64,000 bases of DNA, taken from Duganella sp. SG902 (GTDB lineage Bacteria > Pseudomonadota > Gammaproteobacteria > Burkholderiales > Burkholderiaceae_D). The position numbers and the translations under genes are program-made. How positions within the stretch are numbered: position 1 is the first letter of the stretch; each line of letters opens with the position of its first letter. The notes beneath the pieces are model-generated. The model did no database searches. It was not told the DNA's origin and saw nothing but the letters and a program-made list of their open reading frames with translations. Shown here piece by piece: positions 30,501 through 36,895 of this stretch. The stretch covers positions 310,001-374,000 of the forward strand of contig NZ_JABMJK010000003.1 of the NCBI RefSeq assembly GCF_013376005.1. Reading direction: 5' to 3'.

Positions 30501-31212
30501 ATGTTTTCGCTCCATCAACCCCATCGCGATCCCATCGCAGCAAGGTGTCGGCGCCGCTCTGCACCAAGCTCAGGCGTCCAACTTCAGCGGCAAACGGATT
30601 GCCGCCTACATATCCCTGTGCCCCCTGCCCCGTCAACAGGTCGGACACGTCCAGGCGGTCCCCGCCAACGCCGGCGGTAAAGTCCTGTATTGTCACCGGG
30701 CCGGCATAGTCAGCGTCATAAACCGAGATGGCAAATACATCGCTGCCGCCTCCTCCGGTCAGCGCCAAATTGGCTGCACCAGGTGCATCGTCGATCTCAA
30801 TCAGGTCATCATCTGCGCCACCGTCCACCACCGCGCCCAACCAGCTCCCCGACCAACCGACGCCAACATAGATGCGATCATTACCATCGCCGCCCAGCGC
30901 CGTTTCCACTGCCTGCTGGGAAATGGGAGAGAGCAGCGCAAGAACGTCGTTCCCCTCCCCGCCATCTGCCAAGCCACCATATCCGTTGAGCACCAGCGAG
31001 TCATCACCGCTGCCTCCATACAACGCTCCGCTGGCAGCACCGCCTACCAAAGTATCATCGCCTGCACCGCCAAAAATTGTATCGTTCCCATAAGGGCTGA
31101 TGAGGCTATCGTTACCGTCAGTACCGTTGATCCCCCCCATCGAGGCCAGCGGTGCCACGTTCAGTTGGGCGTGCGGGGAAACAAAATTTTGATCGATCGG
31201 AGGTTTACTCAC
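21589..31212 (-). CDS. Giant RTX-type (hemolysin-type calcium-binding repeat) protein, 3207 residues
   Basis: A very large secreted or surface protein of roughly 320 kDa. It has no Sec signal peptide but hundreds of glycine/aspartate nonapeptides (GGAGNDTLDGG type), which form calcium-binding beta-rolls. From the N-terminus it contains three modules of the type DFxxGxGGDRxD...GGN...DGxAG...LKN (DNA about 31000-28700). Seven consecutive ~276-294-residue modules follow, each containing a conserved DYTVxR...TDKAGN..T.RNVExF.F segment. The C-terminus is non-repetitive (VGSDTITDFISGTDHIRLDM ... TTLGDYLFA), typical of type I secretion signals. The start is GTG (31210-31212) without a clear Shine-Dalgarno. 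No hlyB/hlyD/tolC-like genes are in the window, so its exporter must be elsewhere. Adhesin or biofilm matrix roles are plausible; no enzymatic domain is recognisable. Confidence 0.9.
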   Translation of the reverse strand: MSKPPIDQNFVSPHAQLNVAPLASMGGINGTDGNDSLISPYGNDTIFGGAGDDTLVGGAASGALYGGSGDDSLVLNGYGGLADGGEGNDVLALLSPISQQAVETALGGDGNDRIYVGVGWSGSWLGAVVDGGADDDLIEIDDAPGAANLALTGGGGSDVFAISVYDADYAGPVTIQDFTAGVGGDRLDVSDLLTGQGAQGYVGGNPFAAEVGRLSLVQSGADTLLRWDRDGVDGAKTFQTIFVLKGVSASALTADNFAGAIAPDGSILQAQLLNADSGSHVQVGGLLNDTIIGGNSAAILYGRDGDDSITGGNQDDARVGDQIDGGSGNDTLIGGDGRDVLIGGDGNDQLDGGSGADSLDGGEGKDMLLGGAGNDTLDAGDGDNVVDAGDGNDVIRGGVYRNDTLLGGGGDDYFDLTAGARANGRYSAHVDGGAGDDRFVIGMYDFLDSTSALEIAGGAGVDTYASSLTGFRGAFTITDFSGGVGGDRFDVGALQNYSVFYGAYSGGNPFTSGYLRLVQQGSDTLLQYDVDGSAGRAYGYRTWAILKNTKLSSVTADNFVDALSPDGASVPGQSLSGATVTGGYYDDTIVGSAGTDSLRGDGGNDWIDGRQAKWLAADGGTGDDTILGSDNNDQLDGGYGDGNDSLVGGAGNDTLDAGTGNDTVLGGDGQDLIRISVGGGSGLADGGDGNDTFEISDWIGKNGQLGIVGGAGSDVFKPLSTAGTFTVADFQGGAGGDRIDLSSILATSASLGQFKGGDMVAQGYLRLVQSGADTLVQKDLDGAAGNAYGWTTFAVLKNLKVGQLTGANFFGASSLPSYGNDTIYGSPGDDHLSGFSVGRDSIDGGAGDDTLFGSSDQGSTLVGGAGNDEYWLREDGTVLVEKQGEGIDTVVLNYGATTYYTLPANIENGRMYSSGQLTGSAGNNLLQNDGADATLLGGAGNDTLVGDGKINHLNGGSGDDVYRLLSGVAYLEEAAGGGIDLVETIGTSVGLPDNFENLRYLGTDNFYGRGNALNNRLEGGSGNDTLNGGAGSDTLTGGSGNDFYWVDAVGDVVVEQAGQGTDTVKTSLNSYALTANLENLAYSGKDLFTGTGNALDNVITGGDGGDKLDGGAGNDSLIGGAGNDSLAGGAGDDTLVAGAGKDSIDGGDGIDVLQGLAAFTDYTVKRPDATVTVLTDKAGNVLTVRGVEKFVFAGVEKTLDAVQDNAASAGNDKLHGGDGADTLNGGTGTDTLSGGKGDDTYVIDGADDTLIELKDEGMDTVQVAFTAAASYWLGANVEYARITSAAAVNLNGNELDNVLTGNAAANKLFGGDGNDTLDGGAGADQLLGGGGNDLYLINDSGDVVAEVAYDGWDTVLTSLSSYTLTDNIEVLTYTGAAAFTGTGNGQDNTISGGNGGSKLDGGAGDDLLTGGTTADSLQGGAGNDTLVGGGGKDSIDGGADSDVLRGLGKLADYTVSRPNGVDTVLTDKAGIQITVRNVEKFIFADAEKTLNELQYNIASSGNDSLWGGAGDDKLDGLQGADTMTGGDGADTYVVDNAADFVVEEAYHTGKDLVQVAFTAAGTYQLTNFVENATVTAASAVAVNVVGTWQDNFLAGNAAANALSGGRGNDTLDGGAGADTLAGGEDDDTYYVDNSGDKLIELAPEGRDTVRTVLTSYVLGNNVENLGYAGTGNFVGGGNELNNLVTGGLGNDSLSGAAGADTLNGGGGKDTVDGGADNDVLQLGGKLADYTVSRASATDILLTDKAGNSVSARNVEVFAFADTSKSMYELLFNVTSAYNDTLLGGDGNDALNGLAGADSMVGGKGNDTYVVDNLGDEVVEESGGGIDTVQVALAAAGTFSLISFVEHATVTAGAAVAVNINGNGWDNHIIGNAAANTLNGGGGDDTLDGGAGVDKLIGGDGDDLFVVSDAGDAVTELLDEGHDTVQAMAASYSLSANVEELEYIGNAAFTGAGNVLDNVIRGGNGGAKLDGAAGNDTLYGGNGSDSLLGGTGDDLFAAGSGKDTIDGGAGYDTLEGLGNHADYTVKRPNAVDAVLIDKAGNTLTLRNVEWLAFADGLDVIDNVLVNVPSIGSDMLIGTSGKDQLDGLQGADTMRGLEGDDNYYVDNIGDVVEEEVNGGDDTVLVALATAATYKLDQYVENAIVASSAAINLTGNDDGNRLRGNAAANTLTGGAGYDTLDGGAGSDKLLGGTGDDLYILNDADLVTELLEEGYDSVETTLASYTLTANVEALTYTGKGAFTGTGNALSNLIKGGNNGNKLDGGDGYDDVRGGTGNDSLMGGAGNDVLSGLGGNDTLDGGSGQDTAYMHWVKRDQVTVTRTSATETVLTDHAGNAVTLRDVEEVQFSDWTAKIEDLQFNLPSAGNEHLYGTSANETMNGLGGADTLEGASGNDTYLLTDKATVIIENENEGTDTVRVALTSAGTYVLTDNVEDAVVAGAASVAVNLTGNGLANMLFGNAAANTLTGGDGNDTLDGGAGADKLIGGLGEDVYVVSDAGDVVVEQAGEGFDMVSTTLSSYTLTANVEAVFAFGAGMFTGTGSTLANLMVAGNGGSKLDGGDGDDYLIGGKGNDSLVGGRGDDRFEASLGKDTVDGGAGNNLLALLDDFSNYTVLRVNSTDVQLTHYSGATVLARNVQWFDFAGTTMKLDQVLQNSVSAGGDSIVGTNGNDWLDGGPGRDTMVGGAGDDTYVLSEPGDVVVELPGGGTDSVKLDFSTAGMYTLAANVEYAFVSTTSTVAVNVIGNELNNYMSGNDAANSLSGGIGNDTLNGGGGNDTLIGGSGDDEYSVAESGDVIKESANEGYDTVFVAAASYALAANIEDMVFNGSAAFSGTGNDGNNRLFAGSSSGAMLNGGAGNDTLVGAGGNDKLIGGAGDERIESNGGNDTVDGGTGTDSLFGLNARDSYTVTRTANDTVLTGSDGQILTVRGVEFFYFGADKQSLEQVQDNIASPGNDSLHGTAGADTLDGGTGADTITGLDGDDVYQADNLGDRSVEAENGGHDLIKLGLVAAGTYAMDSFVEDLVVTSAAGIAVNVTGNSQANGITGNAAANKLIGGAGEDVLDGGAGSDTLTGGTDADTFVISSLVGSDTITDFISGTDHIRLDMAALGVGDGGIGASVHGTKGGFGTDEELMLFTQKMVSASTANAAAVIGSATGAYDAGDTALFVVSTSSATTLYRFVSSGKDAVVTASELTALVTLAGTPSTTLGDYLFA
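22300..28140 (-). repeat. Seven-fold tandem ~830-880 bp module array inside the RTX gene
   Basis: The TYTV/DYTV anchor codons recur at about 27725, 26852, 26024, 25145, 24272, 23393 and 22511, giving spacings of 873, 828, 879, 873, 879 and 882 bp. These are all multiples of three (276-294 residues). Copies are clearly related but diverged. Boundaries given are approximate. Confidence 0.82.
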
Positions 31213-31320
31213 AGGGATGCTTTCTAACTATTTGGCAACGTTACATGCTATCACGTCAACAAATAAGAAATACTATCCATTGGTAACAATTCGATACAAA
31301 TCCCCAATTAAAATTTACAC
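31213..31320 (-). promoter_or_regulatory. AT-rich upstream region of the RTX gene
   Basis: About 110 bases are strikingly AT-rich in a GC-rich chromosome, between the ychF terminator and the GTG start. It must hold the RTX promoter and looks suitable for a nucleoid protein such as H-NS/MvaT types. I could not pick out a confident -35/-10 pair. Confidence 0.4.
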
Positions 31321-31321
31321 G

Positions 31322-31352
31322 CGAAAAAAAACCGCGCCGAAGCGCGGTTTTC
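31322..31352 (-). terminator. Rho-independent terminator after ychF
   Basis: A perfect 9-bp stem (AAAACCGCG at 31328-31336 with CGCGGTTTT at 31343-31351) has a 6-base loop. On the minus strand it is followed by a run of eight T. It ends ychF and insulates the RTX gene downstream on the same strand. Confidence 0.85.
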
Positions 31353-31374
31353 ATTGCAATCCTATTAACAATTT

Positions 31375-32466
31375 TCAGACGTTGAACAGGAAATTCAGCA
31401 CATCGCCGTCTTTGACCACATATTCCTTGCCTTCGGCGCGCATCTTGCCGGCCTCCTTGGCGCCGGCCTCCCCCTTGTACTGGATGTAGTCATCGTAGGC
31501 GATAGTCTGGGCGCGGATGAAGCCGCGTTCGAAATCGGTGTGGATCACGCCGGCCGCCTGCGGGGCGGTGTCGCCGATCTTGATGGTCCAGGCGCGCACT
31601 TCCTTCACGCCGGCGGTGAAGTAGGTTTGCAGGCCCAGCAGCTTGTAGCCGGCGCGGATCAGGCGGTCCAGGCCCGGCTCCTCCATGCCCATGTCGGCCA
31701 GGAAGGCGGCCTTGTCGGCGTCGTCCAGGTCGGCGATCTCGGCCTCGATGGCGGCGCAGATGGCCACGATCGGCGCGTTCTGGGTGGCCGCGTAGGCGGT
31801 CAGCTGGTCCAGCAGCGGGTTGTTGGTGAAGCCGTTCTCCGACACATTGGCCACGTACATGGCCGGCTTGGCGGTGATCAGGCACAGCGGCTTGATCAGC
31901 AGCATTTCCGCCTCGTCGAGGCCCAGCGAGCGCACCGGCTTGGCTTCGTTCAGGTGCGGCACCAGGCGCTCCATCAGGGCCACCAGCTTGATCGCGTCCT
32001 TGTCGCCCGAGCGCGCTTTCTTCTGCTCGCGGTGGATGGCTTTTTCCACGGTGCCGAGGTCGGCCAGGGCCAGCTCGGTCTGGATCACCTCGATGTCGTC
32101 CAGCGGGCTGACCTTGCCGGCCACGTGGATCACGTTGTCGTCTTCAAAGCAGCGCACCACGTTGACGATGGCGTCGGTTTCGCGGATGTGCGACAGGAAC
32201 TGGTTGCCCAAACCCTCGCCCTGCGACGCACCGGCCACCAGGCCGGCGATATCGACGAATTCAACGATGGCGTTCACCAGGCGCTCAGGCTTGACGATCT
32301 CGGCCAGCTTGGCCATGCGCGGATCCGGCACCTCCACCACGCCGACGTTGGGCTCGATGGTGCAGAACGGATAGTTCTCGGCCGGGATGCCGGCCTTGGT
32401 CAGGGCGTTGAACAGGGTGGACTTGCCGACGTTGGGCAGGCCGACGATGCCGCATTGGAGACTCAT
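31375..32466 (-). CDS. ychF: Redox-regulated ATPase YchF (Obg-like)
   Basis: A ribosome-associated P-loop ATPase of the OBG/TRAFAC class, 363 residues. The G1 motif GLPNVGKST spans residues 8-16. A G3 element DIAGLV, a coiled-coil-like helical insertion (about 130-200) and a C-terminal TGS domain ending [12 protein letters not shown] are visible. It is usually next to pth in proteobacteria. Here pth lies 4 kb away, with thioesterase, DUF885 and M20 genes between. It is divergent from the thioesterase gene and ends at a strong terminator. Confidence 0.97.
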   Translation of the reverse strand: MSLQCGIVGLPNVGKSTLFNALTKAGIPAENYPFCTIEPNVGVVEVPDPRMAKLAEIVKPERLVNAIVEFVDIAGLVAGASQGEGLGNQFLSHIRETDAIVNVVRCFEDDNVIHVAGKVSPLDDIEVIQTELALADLGTVEKAIHREQKKARSGDKDAIKLVALMERLVPHLNEAKPVRSLGLDEAEMLLIKPLCLITAKPAMYVANVSENGFTNNPLLDQLTAYAATQNAPIVAICAAIEAEIADLDDADKAAFLADMGMEEPGLDRLIRAGYKLLGLQTYFTAGVKEVRAWTIKIGDTAPQAAGVIHTDFERGFIRAQTIAYDDYIQYKGEAGAKEAGKMRAEGKEYVVKDGDVLNFLFNV

Positions 32467-32562
32467 GAAAAACCTTTACAGTATGGAATTGCTTGCTATT
32501 TACAGCGCTCAAGGGTCCATTGTACCTTTGTTGGCCTCACACTTCAAAAAACAGGAGCTTGC

Positions 32563-33000
32563 ATGAGCATGCGCGACGCCGGCCGGGAGCAGTTCCGCCA
32601 CTTCCTGACCATCCCCACGCGGTGGATGGACAACGACATTTATGGCCATGTGAACAATGTTGTCTATTACTCGTATTTCGACACGGCGGTGAACCAGTTC
32701 CTGATCGAAGCGGGAGTGCTGGATATCCACCAGGGCGAGGTGGTGGGCTTCGTGGTCGACAGCGGCTGTTCCTACTTCCGCCCGGTCGCGTTTCCGGACA
32801 CGGTGCACGCCGGCATCCGCGTGGCCAAGCTGGGCAACTCCAGCGTGCGCTACGAGATCGCCCTGTACCGCAACCACGATCCCCTGCCCGCCGCCGCCGG
32901 CCACTTCGTCCACGTCTACGTCGAACGCGCCAGCAACCGCGCGGTGCCGGTGCCCGAGGCGGTGCGCAAGGTGTTGGCCGGGCTGGCCATCCCCGCCTGA
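32563..33000 (+). CDS. Hotdog-fold acyl-CoA thioesterase (4HBT/YbgC-FadM type)
   Basis: A probable acyl-CoA thioesterase of 145 residues. The 4-hydroxybenzoyl-CoA thioesterase signature is clear: RWMDNDIYGHVNNVVYYSYF, residues 21-40, with the catalytic-type Asp and the HVNN helix start. The ATG at 32563 has AGGAG at 32553-32557; the long open frame upstream of it is only the antisense shadow of ychF. The DUF885 peptidase gene follows 49 bases downstream on the same strand. Substrate unknown. Confidence 0.88.
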   Translation: MSMRDAGREQFRHFLTIPTRWMDNDIYGHVNNVVYYSYFDTAVNQFLIEAGVLDIHQGEVVGFVVDSGCSYFRPVAFPDTVHAGIRVAKLGNSSVRYEIALYRNHDPLPAAAGHFVHVYVERASNRAVPVPEAVRKVLAGLAIPA

Positions 33001-33049
33001 CTTTTTTGGTGCTAGACTCCTTGGCCATCACGAACCTCTGGGAAACCTC

Positions 33050-34870
33050 ATGCCTATTTCTCGTCTGCGTACTTCCGTTCTGATCGCCAGCCTGATGCTG
33101 GCTGGTGCTTACACCTTGCCGGCGCAGGCGGCGCCGGTCGCGGCGTCGGCCAAGGCCGCGCAGGCGCAGAAGCAGCTGGCCAGGCTGGCGGCGGCCTTCC
33201 ACACCGCCCGCTGCAAGTTCGGTCCGCTGTTGTTCGCCACCGCCAACGGCGACAGCCGTTACGACGACCAGCTCGGCCTGGCGATTTCGCCCAAGGTGCG
33301 GGCGGCGCAGTTCACGCTGTACCGGTCGCTGCAAAAGCAGTTGATGGCGGTGAACCGCGGGCAGCTCAGCGCGCCCGACCAGCTCACCTACGACCTGCTG
33401 ACCTACGAGCTCAACAACGCGATGCAGATGGAGTCCTTCCCCGACCACCTGCTGCCAATCAACCAGATGGACAACGTGCCGAGCACGCTGGCCAACTACG
33501 CCAGCGGCACCGGCTCGCAGCCGCTGGAAACGGTCAGGCAATACCAGGCCTACCTGAGCCGCCTGAACCAGCTGCCGGCATGGATAGACCAGGCCATCGC
33601 CAACATGCGCGAAGGCATGCGCGGCGGCGTGGTGCATCCGAAAGCCATCACCGCCGCCATGCTGCCGCAGCTGCAAAACCTGCGCGCCGCCTCGCCGGAG
33701 GCCAGTGTGTTCTACTCGCCGGTGACGCGCTTTCCGGCCTCGTTCTCCGATGCCGACAAGAAGAAACTCACCGCCGCCTATCTGAAAACGGTGGATGGCA
33801 AAGTGGCGCCGGCGCTGACGCGTCTGGTGAATTTCCTGGAAAACGAATATCTGCCGGCCGGCCGCGGCAGCACCGGCTGGAGCGCCCTGCCGAACGGCGC
33901 CGCCTGGTACGCGGCCCACATCAAGGACAGCACCAACCTGCCATTGCAGCCTGACGAGATTCACGCACTGGGGCTGAAGGAAGTCGCGCGCATCCAGCAA
34001 CAGCTGGCCGCGCTTGGTCCCAAGCTGGGCTACGAAGGCCCGGAGAAACAGCTGCCGCAATGGATGCGCGAGCAAACCAAATTCAACATCTTCACCACCG
34101 ACGAGCAGGTGCTGGACGCCTACCGCGCCATCTACGCGCAGGTGCAGGCCAAGCTGCCAAGCTACTTCAGCCTGGTGCCGAAAGCCAGGCTGGAACTGCA
34201 CCTGGAGCCGGAGCTGACGCGCGCCACGGCGTCGGACCACTACACGCCATCGGCCGCCGACGGTTCGCATCCGGGCGTGTTCTGGCCGGTGGTGAACGAT
34301 CCCAAGAAATACAGCCGGGTCGACATGGTCAGCCTGTTCCTGCACGAAGGCGTGCCGGGCCACCACCTGCACGCGGCGCTGCTGAAGGAAATCGAGCTGC
34401 CCGACTTCCGCAAGTTCAGCACCGAGAATCCGAACAGCGCGGCCTTTACCGAAGGCTGGGCGCTGTATTCGGAAACGCTGGGCAAGGAGATGGGTTTGTA
34501 TGAAGATCCGGTGGCCTACTACGGTCATCTGAACGCCGAGATGCTGCGCGCCGCGCGGCTGGTGGTGGACACCGGCATGCACGCCAAGGGCTGGACGCGC
34601 GAGCAGGCGATCAGCTATCTGATGGACGTGCTGGGCTGGACCGAGCCGCGCGCCCGCAACCAGATCGAGCGCTACATGGTGCTGCCGGCGCAGGCGCTGA
34701 GCTACAAGATCGGCTCGTTGAAGATCCTGGAGCTGCGCGCCCGCGCGCAGCAGGCGCTGGGCGACAAGTTCAGCTACCAGAAATTCCACGAAGTGGTGAT
34801 CGGCGACGGCACGCTGCCGCTGCCGATCCTGGAACAGCGCGTCGACCGCTGGATCGCCTCAGCCAGATAA
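33050..34870 (+). CDS. DUF885 family secreted metallopeptidase-like protein
   Basis: A 606-residue exported protein. The signal peptide covers about residues 1-27 (VLIASLMLAGAYTLPAQA). The DUF885 domain fills the rest and contains LFLHEGVPGHHLHAAL near residues 431-446. This HExxPGHHxH-type zinc motif is characteristic of the family, whose members resemble carboxypeptidase-type gluzincins. A downstream Glu-rich helix (AFTEGWALYSE, near 465-475) could supply the third zinc ligand. Likely role is peptide hydrolysis in the periplasm. The gene is followed by a perfect 24-bp inverted repeat before the converging M20 gene. Confidence 0.87.
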   Translation: MPISRLRTSVLIASLMLAGAYTLPAQAAPVAASAKAAQAQKQLARLAAAFHTARCKFGPLLFATANGDSRYDDQLGLAISPKVRAAQFTLYRSLQKQLMAVNRGQLSAPDQLTYDLLTYELNNAMQMESFPDHLLPINQMDNVPSTLANYASGTGSQPLETVRQYQAYLSRLNQLPAWIDQAIANMREGMRGGVVHPKAITAAMLPQLQNLRAASPEASVFYSPVTRFPASFSDADKKKLTAAYLKTVDGKVAPALTRLVNFLENEYLPAGRGSTGWSALPNGAAWYAAHIKDSTNLPLQPDEIHALGLKEVARIQQQLAALGPKLGYEGPEKQLPQWMREQTKFNIFTTDEQVLDAYRAIYAQVQAKLPSYFSLVPKARLELHLEPELTRATASDHYTPSAADGSHPGVFWPVVNDPKKYSRVDMVSLFLHEGVPGHHLHAALLKEIELPDFRKFSTENPNSAAFTEGWALYSETLGKEMGLYEDPVAYYGHLNAEMLRAARLVVDTGMHAKGWTREQAISYLMDVLGWTEPRARNQIERYMVLPAQALSYKIGSLKILELRARAQQALGDKFSYQKFHEVVIGDGTLPLPILEQRVDRWIASAR

Positions 34871-34883
34871 ACCGCGCGCCCCG

Positions 34884-34949
34884 AATCCGGGGTCAGGTCC
34901 TCCATTTGAGCATGAGCTCGTGTAGAAATGGAGGACCTGACCCCGGATT
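34884..34949. repeat. Perfect 24-bp inverted repeat between convergent genes
   Basis: The left arm 34884-34907 and right arm 34926-34949 are exact reverse complements with an 18-base loop. The core reads GGGGTCAGGTCCTCCATTT on the left. The right arm touches the stop codon of the M20 gene. RNA from either strand would form a very stable hairpin, so it probably acts as a bidirectional terminator. The precise symmetry also resembles a dispersed mobile palindrome. Confidence 0.92.
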
Positions 34950-36196
34950 TATTTCATGACGTTCATGACCGCCAGCGTCATCGCCTGAGCAGCGGTCTTG
35001 ATCGACGGTTCCGGCACCGGGGCGTAGTACGGCGAGTGGTTGAAGGCGACCGGCTTGCCGCCCTTGTCCGCTTCCGCCACCACTTTCGGGTCGTACACCC
35101 CGGTGAAGAAGAACATGCCCGGCACGCCCTGGTTCACGTATTGCGAGAAGTCCTCGCTGGCCGTCATGGCCGGCATGCGCGAGACGTTGGCGTCGCCGAA
35201 GGCTTGCTTCAACACGCCCTCGGTGCGCGTCACCAGCGCGTCGTTGTTGTCGATGGCGAGGCCGCCCGGTATCAGTTGCACGTCCGGCGCCGGCGCGTCG
35301 GCCATGGCCGACGAGGCGTTGGCCACGCGGCGCACGCCGGCCAGGATTTTCTCGCGCACCGCCGGGCTGTAGGTGCGGATGGTGCCGCGCACTTTCACCG
35401 TGTCGGGGATGATGTTGCCGACCGTGCCGCCGTTGATGGCGCCTATGGTCACGACGCCGAATTCCTTCGGATCCTTTTCACGGCTGATGACGGTCTGCAC
35501 ATCCACCACGAAGCGCGCGGCGATCGTGATCGGGTCGAGCGCCTTGTCCGGCGCCGAGCCGTGCCCGCCACGGCCCTTGAAGGTAATCTCGATCGCGTCG
35601 GAGTTCGACGACACGGCGCCGCTGTTGTAGCCGATGGTGCCATACGCCAGCGGCCACGAGTGCAGCGCGAACGCGTAGTCCGGTTTGCCGAAGCGCTTGA
35701 ACAGGCCGTCCTCCAGCATGGCCTTGGCGCCGGAGACGGTTTCCTCGGCCGGCTGCCCGATGAACATCAGCGTGCCTTTCCATTGCGCTTTCAGCGACAC
35801 CAGCGCGCGCGCCGCGCCCAGCCACGCGGTCATGTGGACGTCGTGGCCGCAGCTGTGCGCCGCGCCGTTCTTGCTGGCGTAGGGCAGCCCGGATTTTTCC
35901 TCCATCGGCAGGCCGTCCATTTCGGTGCGCACCAGCACCAGCGGGCCGGGGCCGTTTTTGTAGATGGCCACCACCCCGGTCTTGCCGACTTTTTCCGTGA
36001 CCTCGAAACCGATCTTGCGCATCTCGGCGGCCAGCCTGGCGGCGGTGCGCTCCTCCTGGAAGGCGATCTCGGGATGCGCGTGCAGATCCTTGTAGATCGC
36101 GTCCAGCTGCGGGTAGATGCCGTTGATGATGGCGCCGGCGTCCTGCGCGTGGGCGGCGCCGGCGGCCAGCAAGGCGATGATCGGTAGGAGTTTCAT
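34949..36196 (-). CDS. M20-family amidohydrolase/peptidase, exported
   Basis: A zinc amidohydrolase of the M20D type (hippurate hydrolase / N-acyl amino acid hydrolase-like), 415 residues. A signal peptide of about 17 residues (MKLLPIIALLAAGAAHA) sends it to the periplasm. The metal-site segments are seen in DLHAHPEIAFQE, RTEMDGLP (R instead of the usual R-A-D), CGHDVHM and the catalytic GQPAEE. The dimerisation domain (about 200-310) contains the GRGGHGSAPDKALDPI segment with the conserved His. It lies 9 bases upstream of pth's stop-distal neighbour on the same strand but in reverse order: pth ends at 36206 and this gene begins at 36196, so co-transcription from pth is likely. Confidence 0.9.
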   Translation of the reverse strand: MKLLPIIALLAAGAAHAQDAGAIINGIYPQLDAIYKDLHAHPEIAFQEERTAARLAAEMRKIGFEVTEKVGKTGVVAIYKNGPGPLVLVRTEMDGLPMEEKSGLPYASKNGAAHSCGHDVHMTAWLGAARALVSLKAQWKGTLMFIGQPAEETVSGAKAMLEDGLFKRFGKPDYAFALHSWPLAYGTIGYNSGAVSSNSDAIEITFKGRGGHGSAPDKALDPITIAARFVVDVQTVISREKDPKEFGVVTIGAINGGTVGNIIPDTVKVRGTIRTYSPAVREKILAGVRRVANASSAMADAPAPDVQLIPGGLAIDNNDALVTRTEGVLKQAFGDANVSRMPAMTASEDFSQYVNQGVPGMFFFTGVYDPKVVAEADKGGKPVAFNHSPYYAPVPEPSIKTAAQAMTLAVMNVMK

Positions 36197-36205
36197 GGCA
36201 TCCTT

Positions 36206-36787
36206 TCAGTCTGTGTGCAGCTTCATGGTGGCGGCGGGGAATTCGCCTTTGACGATTTGCGGCATCACCAGCAGCGATTTCTCGATGGCGCGTTCGATCA
36301 GGTCCTGATCCTCCCGGCGCGGACGGTGCAGCACGAAGTCGGCCACCTGCTGCGCCAGGTTGAGCGAGCGCGGATGGCCGATGCCGAGGCGCAGCCGCCA
36401 ATAATCCTGCGTGCCGAGCGCGGCGGTGATGTCCTTCAGGCCGTTGTGGCCGCCGGCCGAGCCGCCTTTTTTCAGGCGGGCGATGCCGGGCATCAGGTCC
36501 AGCTCGTCGTGCACCACCAGCACTTCGTCGGCGTTGATCTTGAAGAAGCGGCACAGCGCGCCGACCGACTGGCCGGAACGATTCATATAGGTCAGCGGCT
36601 CCAGCAGATACACTTCCTGGCCGGCGATGGAGGCCTTGGCAAACATGGCGTTGTACTTGGTTTCGCGCTGCAGGCGCGCGCCGCTGTCGTTGGCGAGGTT
36701 GTCCACCAGCCAGAAGCCGGCGTTGTGGCGGGTTTGTTCGTATTCAGGGCCGGGGTTGCCAAGGCCAACGATAAGACGGATGGGCAT
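36206..36787 (-). CDS. pth: Peptidyl-tRNA hydrolase Pth
   Basis: It releases tRNA from peptidyl-tRNA that falls off ribosomes. The 193 residues are the normal length. N11 and catalytic H21 are seen in [16 protein letters not shown]. The conserved DELDLMPG (D94 region) and [13 protein letters not shown] motif are also present. It follows rplY on the same strand after a terminator, the conserved rplY-pth arrangement. Confidence 0.97.
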   Translation of the reverse strand: MPIRLIVGLGNPGPEYEQTRHNAGFWLVDNLANDSGARLQRETKYNAMFAKASIAGQEVYLLEPLTYMNRSGQSVGALCRFFKINADEVLVVHDELDLMPGIARLKKGGSAGGHNGLKDITAALGTQDYWRLRLGIGHPRSLNLAQQVADFVLHRPRREDQDLIERAIEKSLLVMPQIVKGEFPAATMKLHTD

Positions 36788-36821
36788 GTGAATCTTTAAG
36801 CAAATAAATACGATTATGACG

Positions 36822-36880
36822 AAAAAAAACCCTGTCGCGCTGAACGCGATCTTGAGCGCGTTCAGGCTACAGGGTTTTTT
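36822..36880 (-). terminator. Strong rho-independent terminator after rplY
   Basis: A nested hairpin: the outer 12-bp stem is AAAAAACCCTGT (36824-36835) with its complement at 36869-36880. The inner 9-bp stem CTGAACGCG (36840-36848) pairs with 36857-36865. On the minus strand it is followed by eight T. It separates rplY from pth. Confidence 0.88.
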
Positions 36881-36895
36881 CAGCCAAATGTAGAA

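Noticed and set aside
31540..32562. N-terminal extension of the hotdog thioesterase frame across ychF
   Set aside because: It is antisense to ychF. The ATG at 32563 has a Shine-Dalgarno and gives a normal-length thioesterase.
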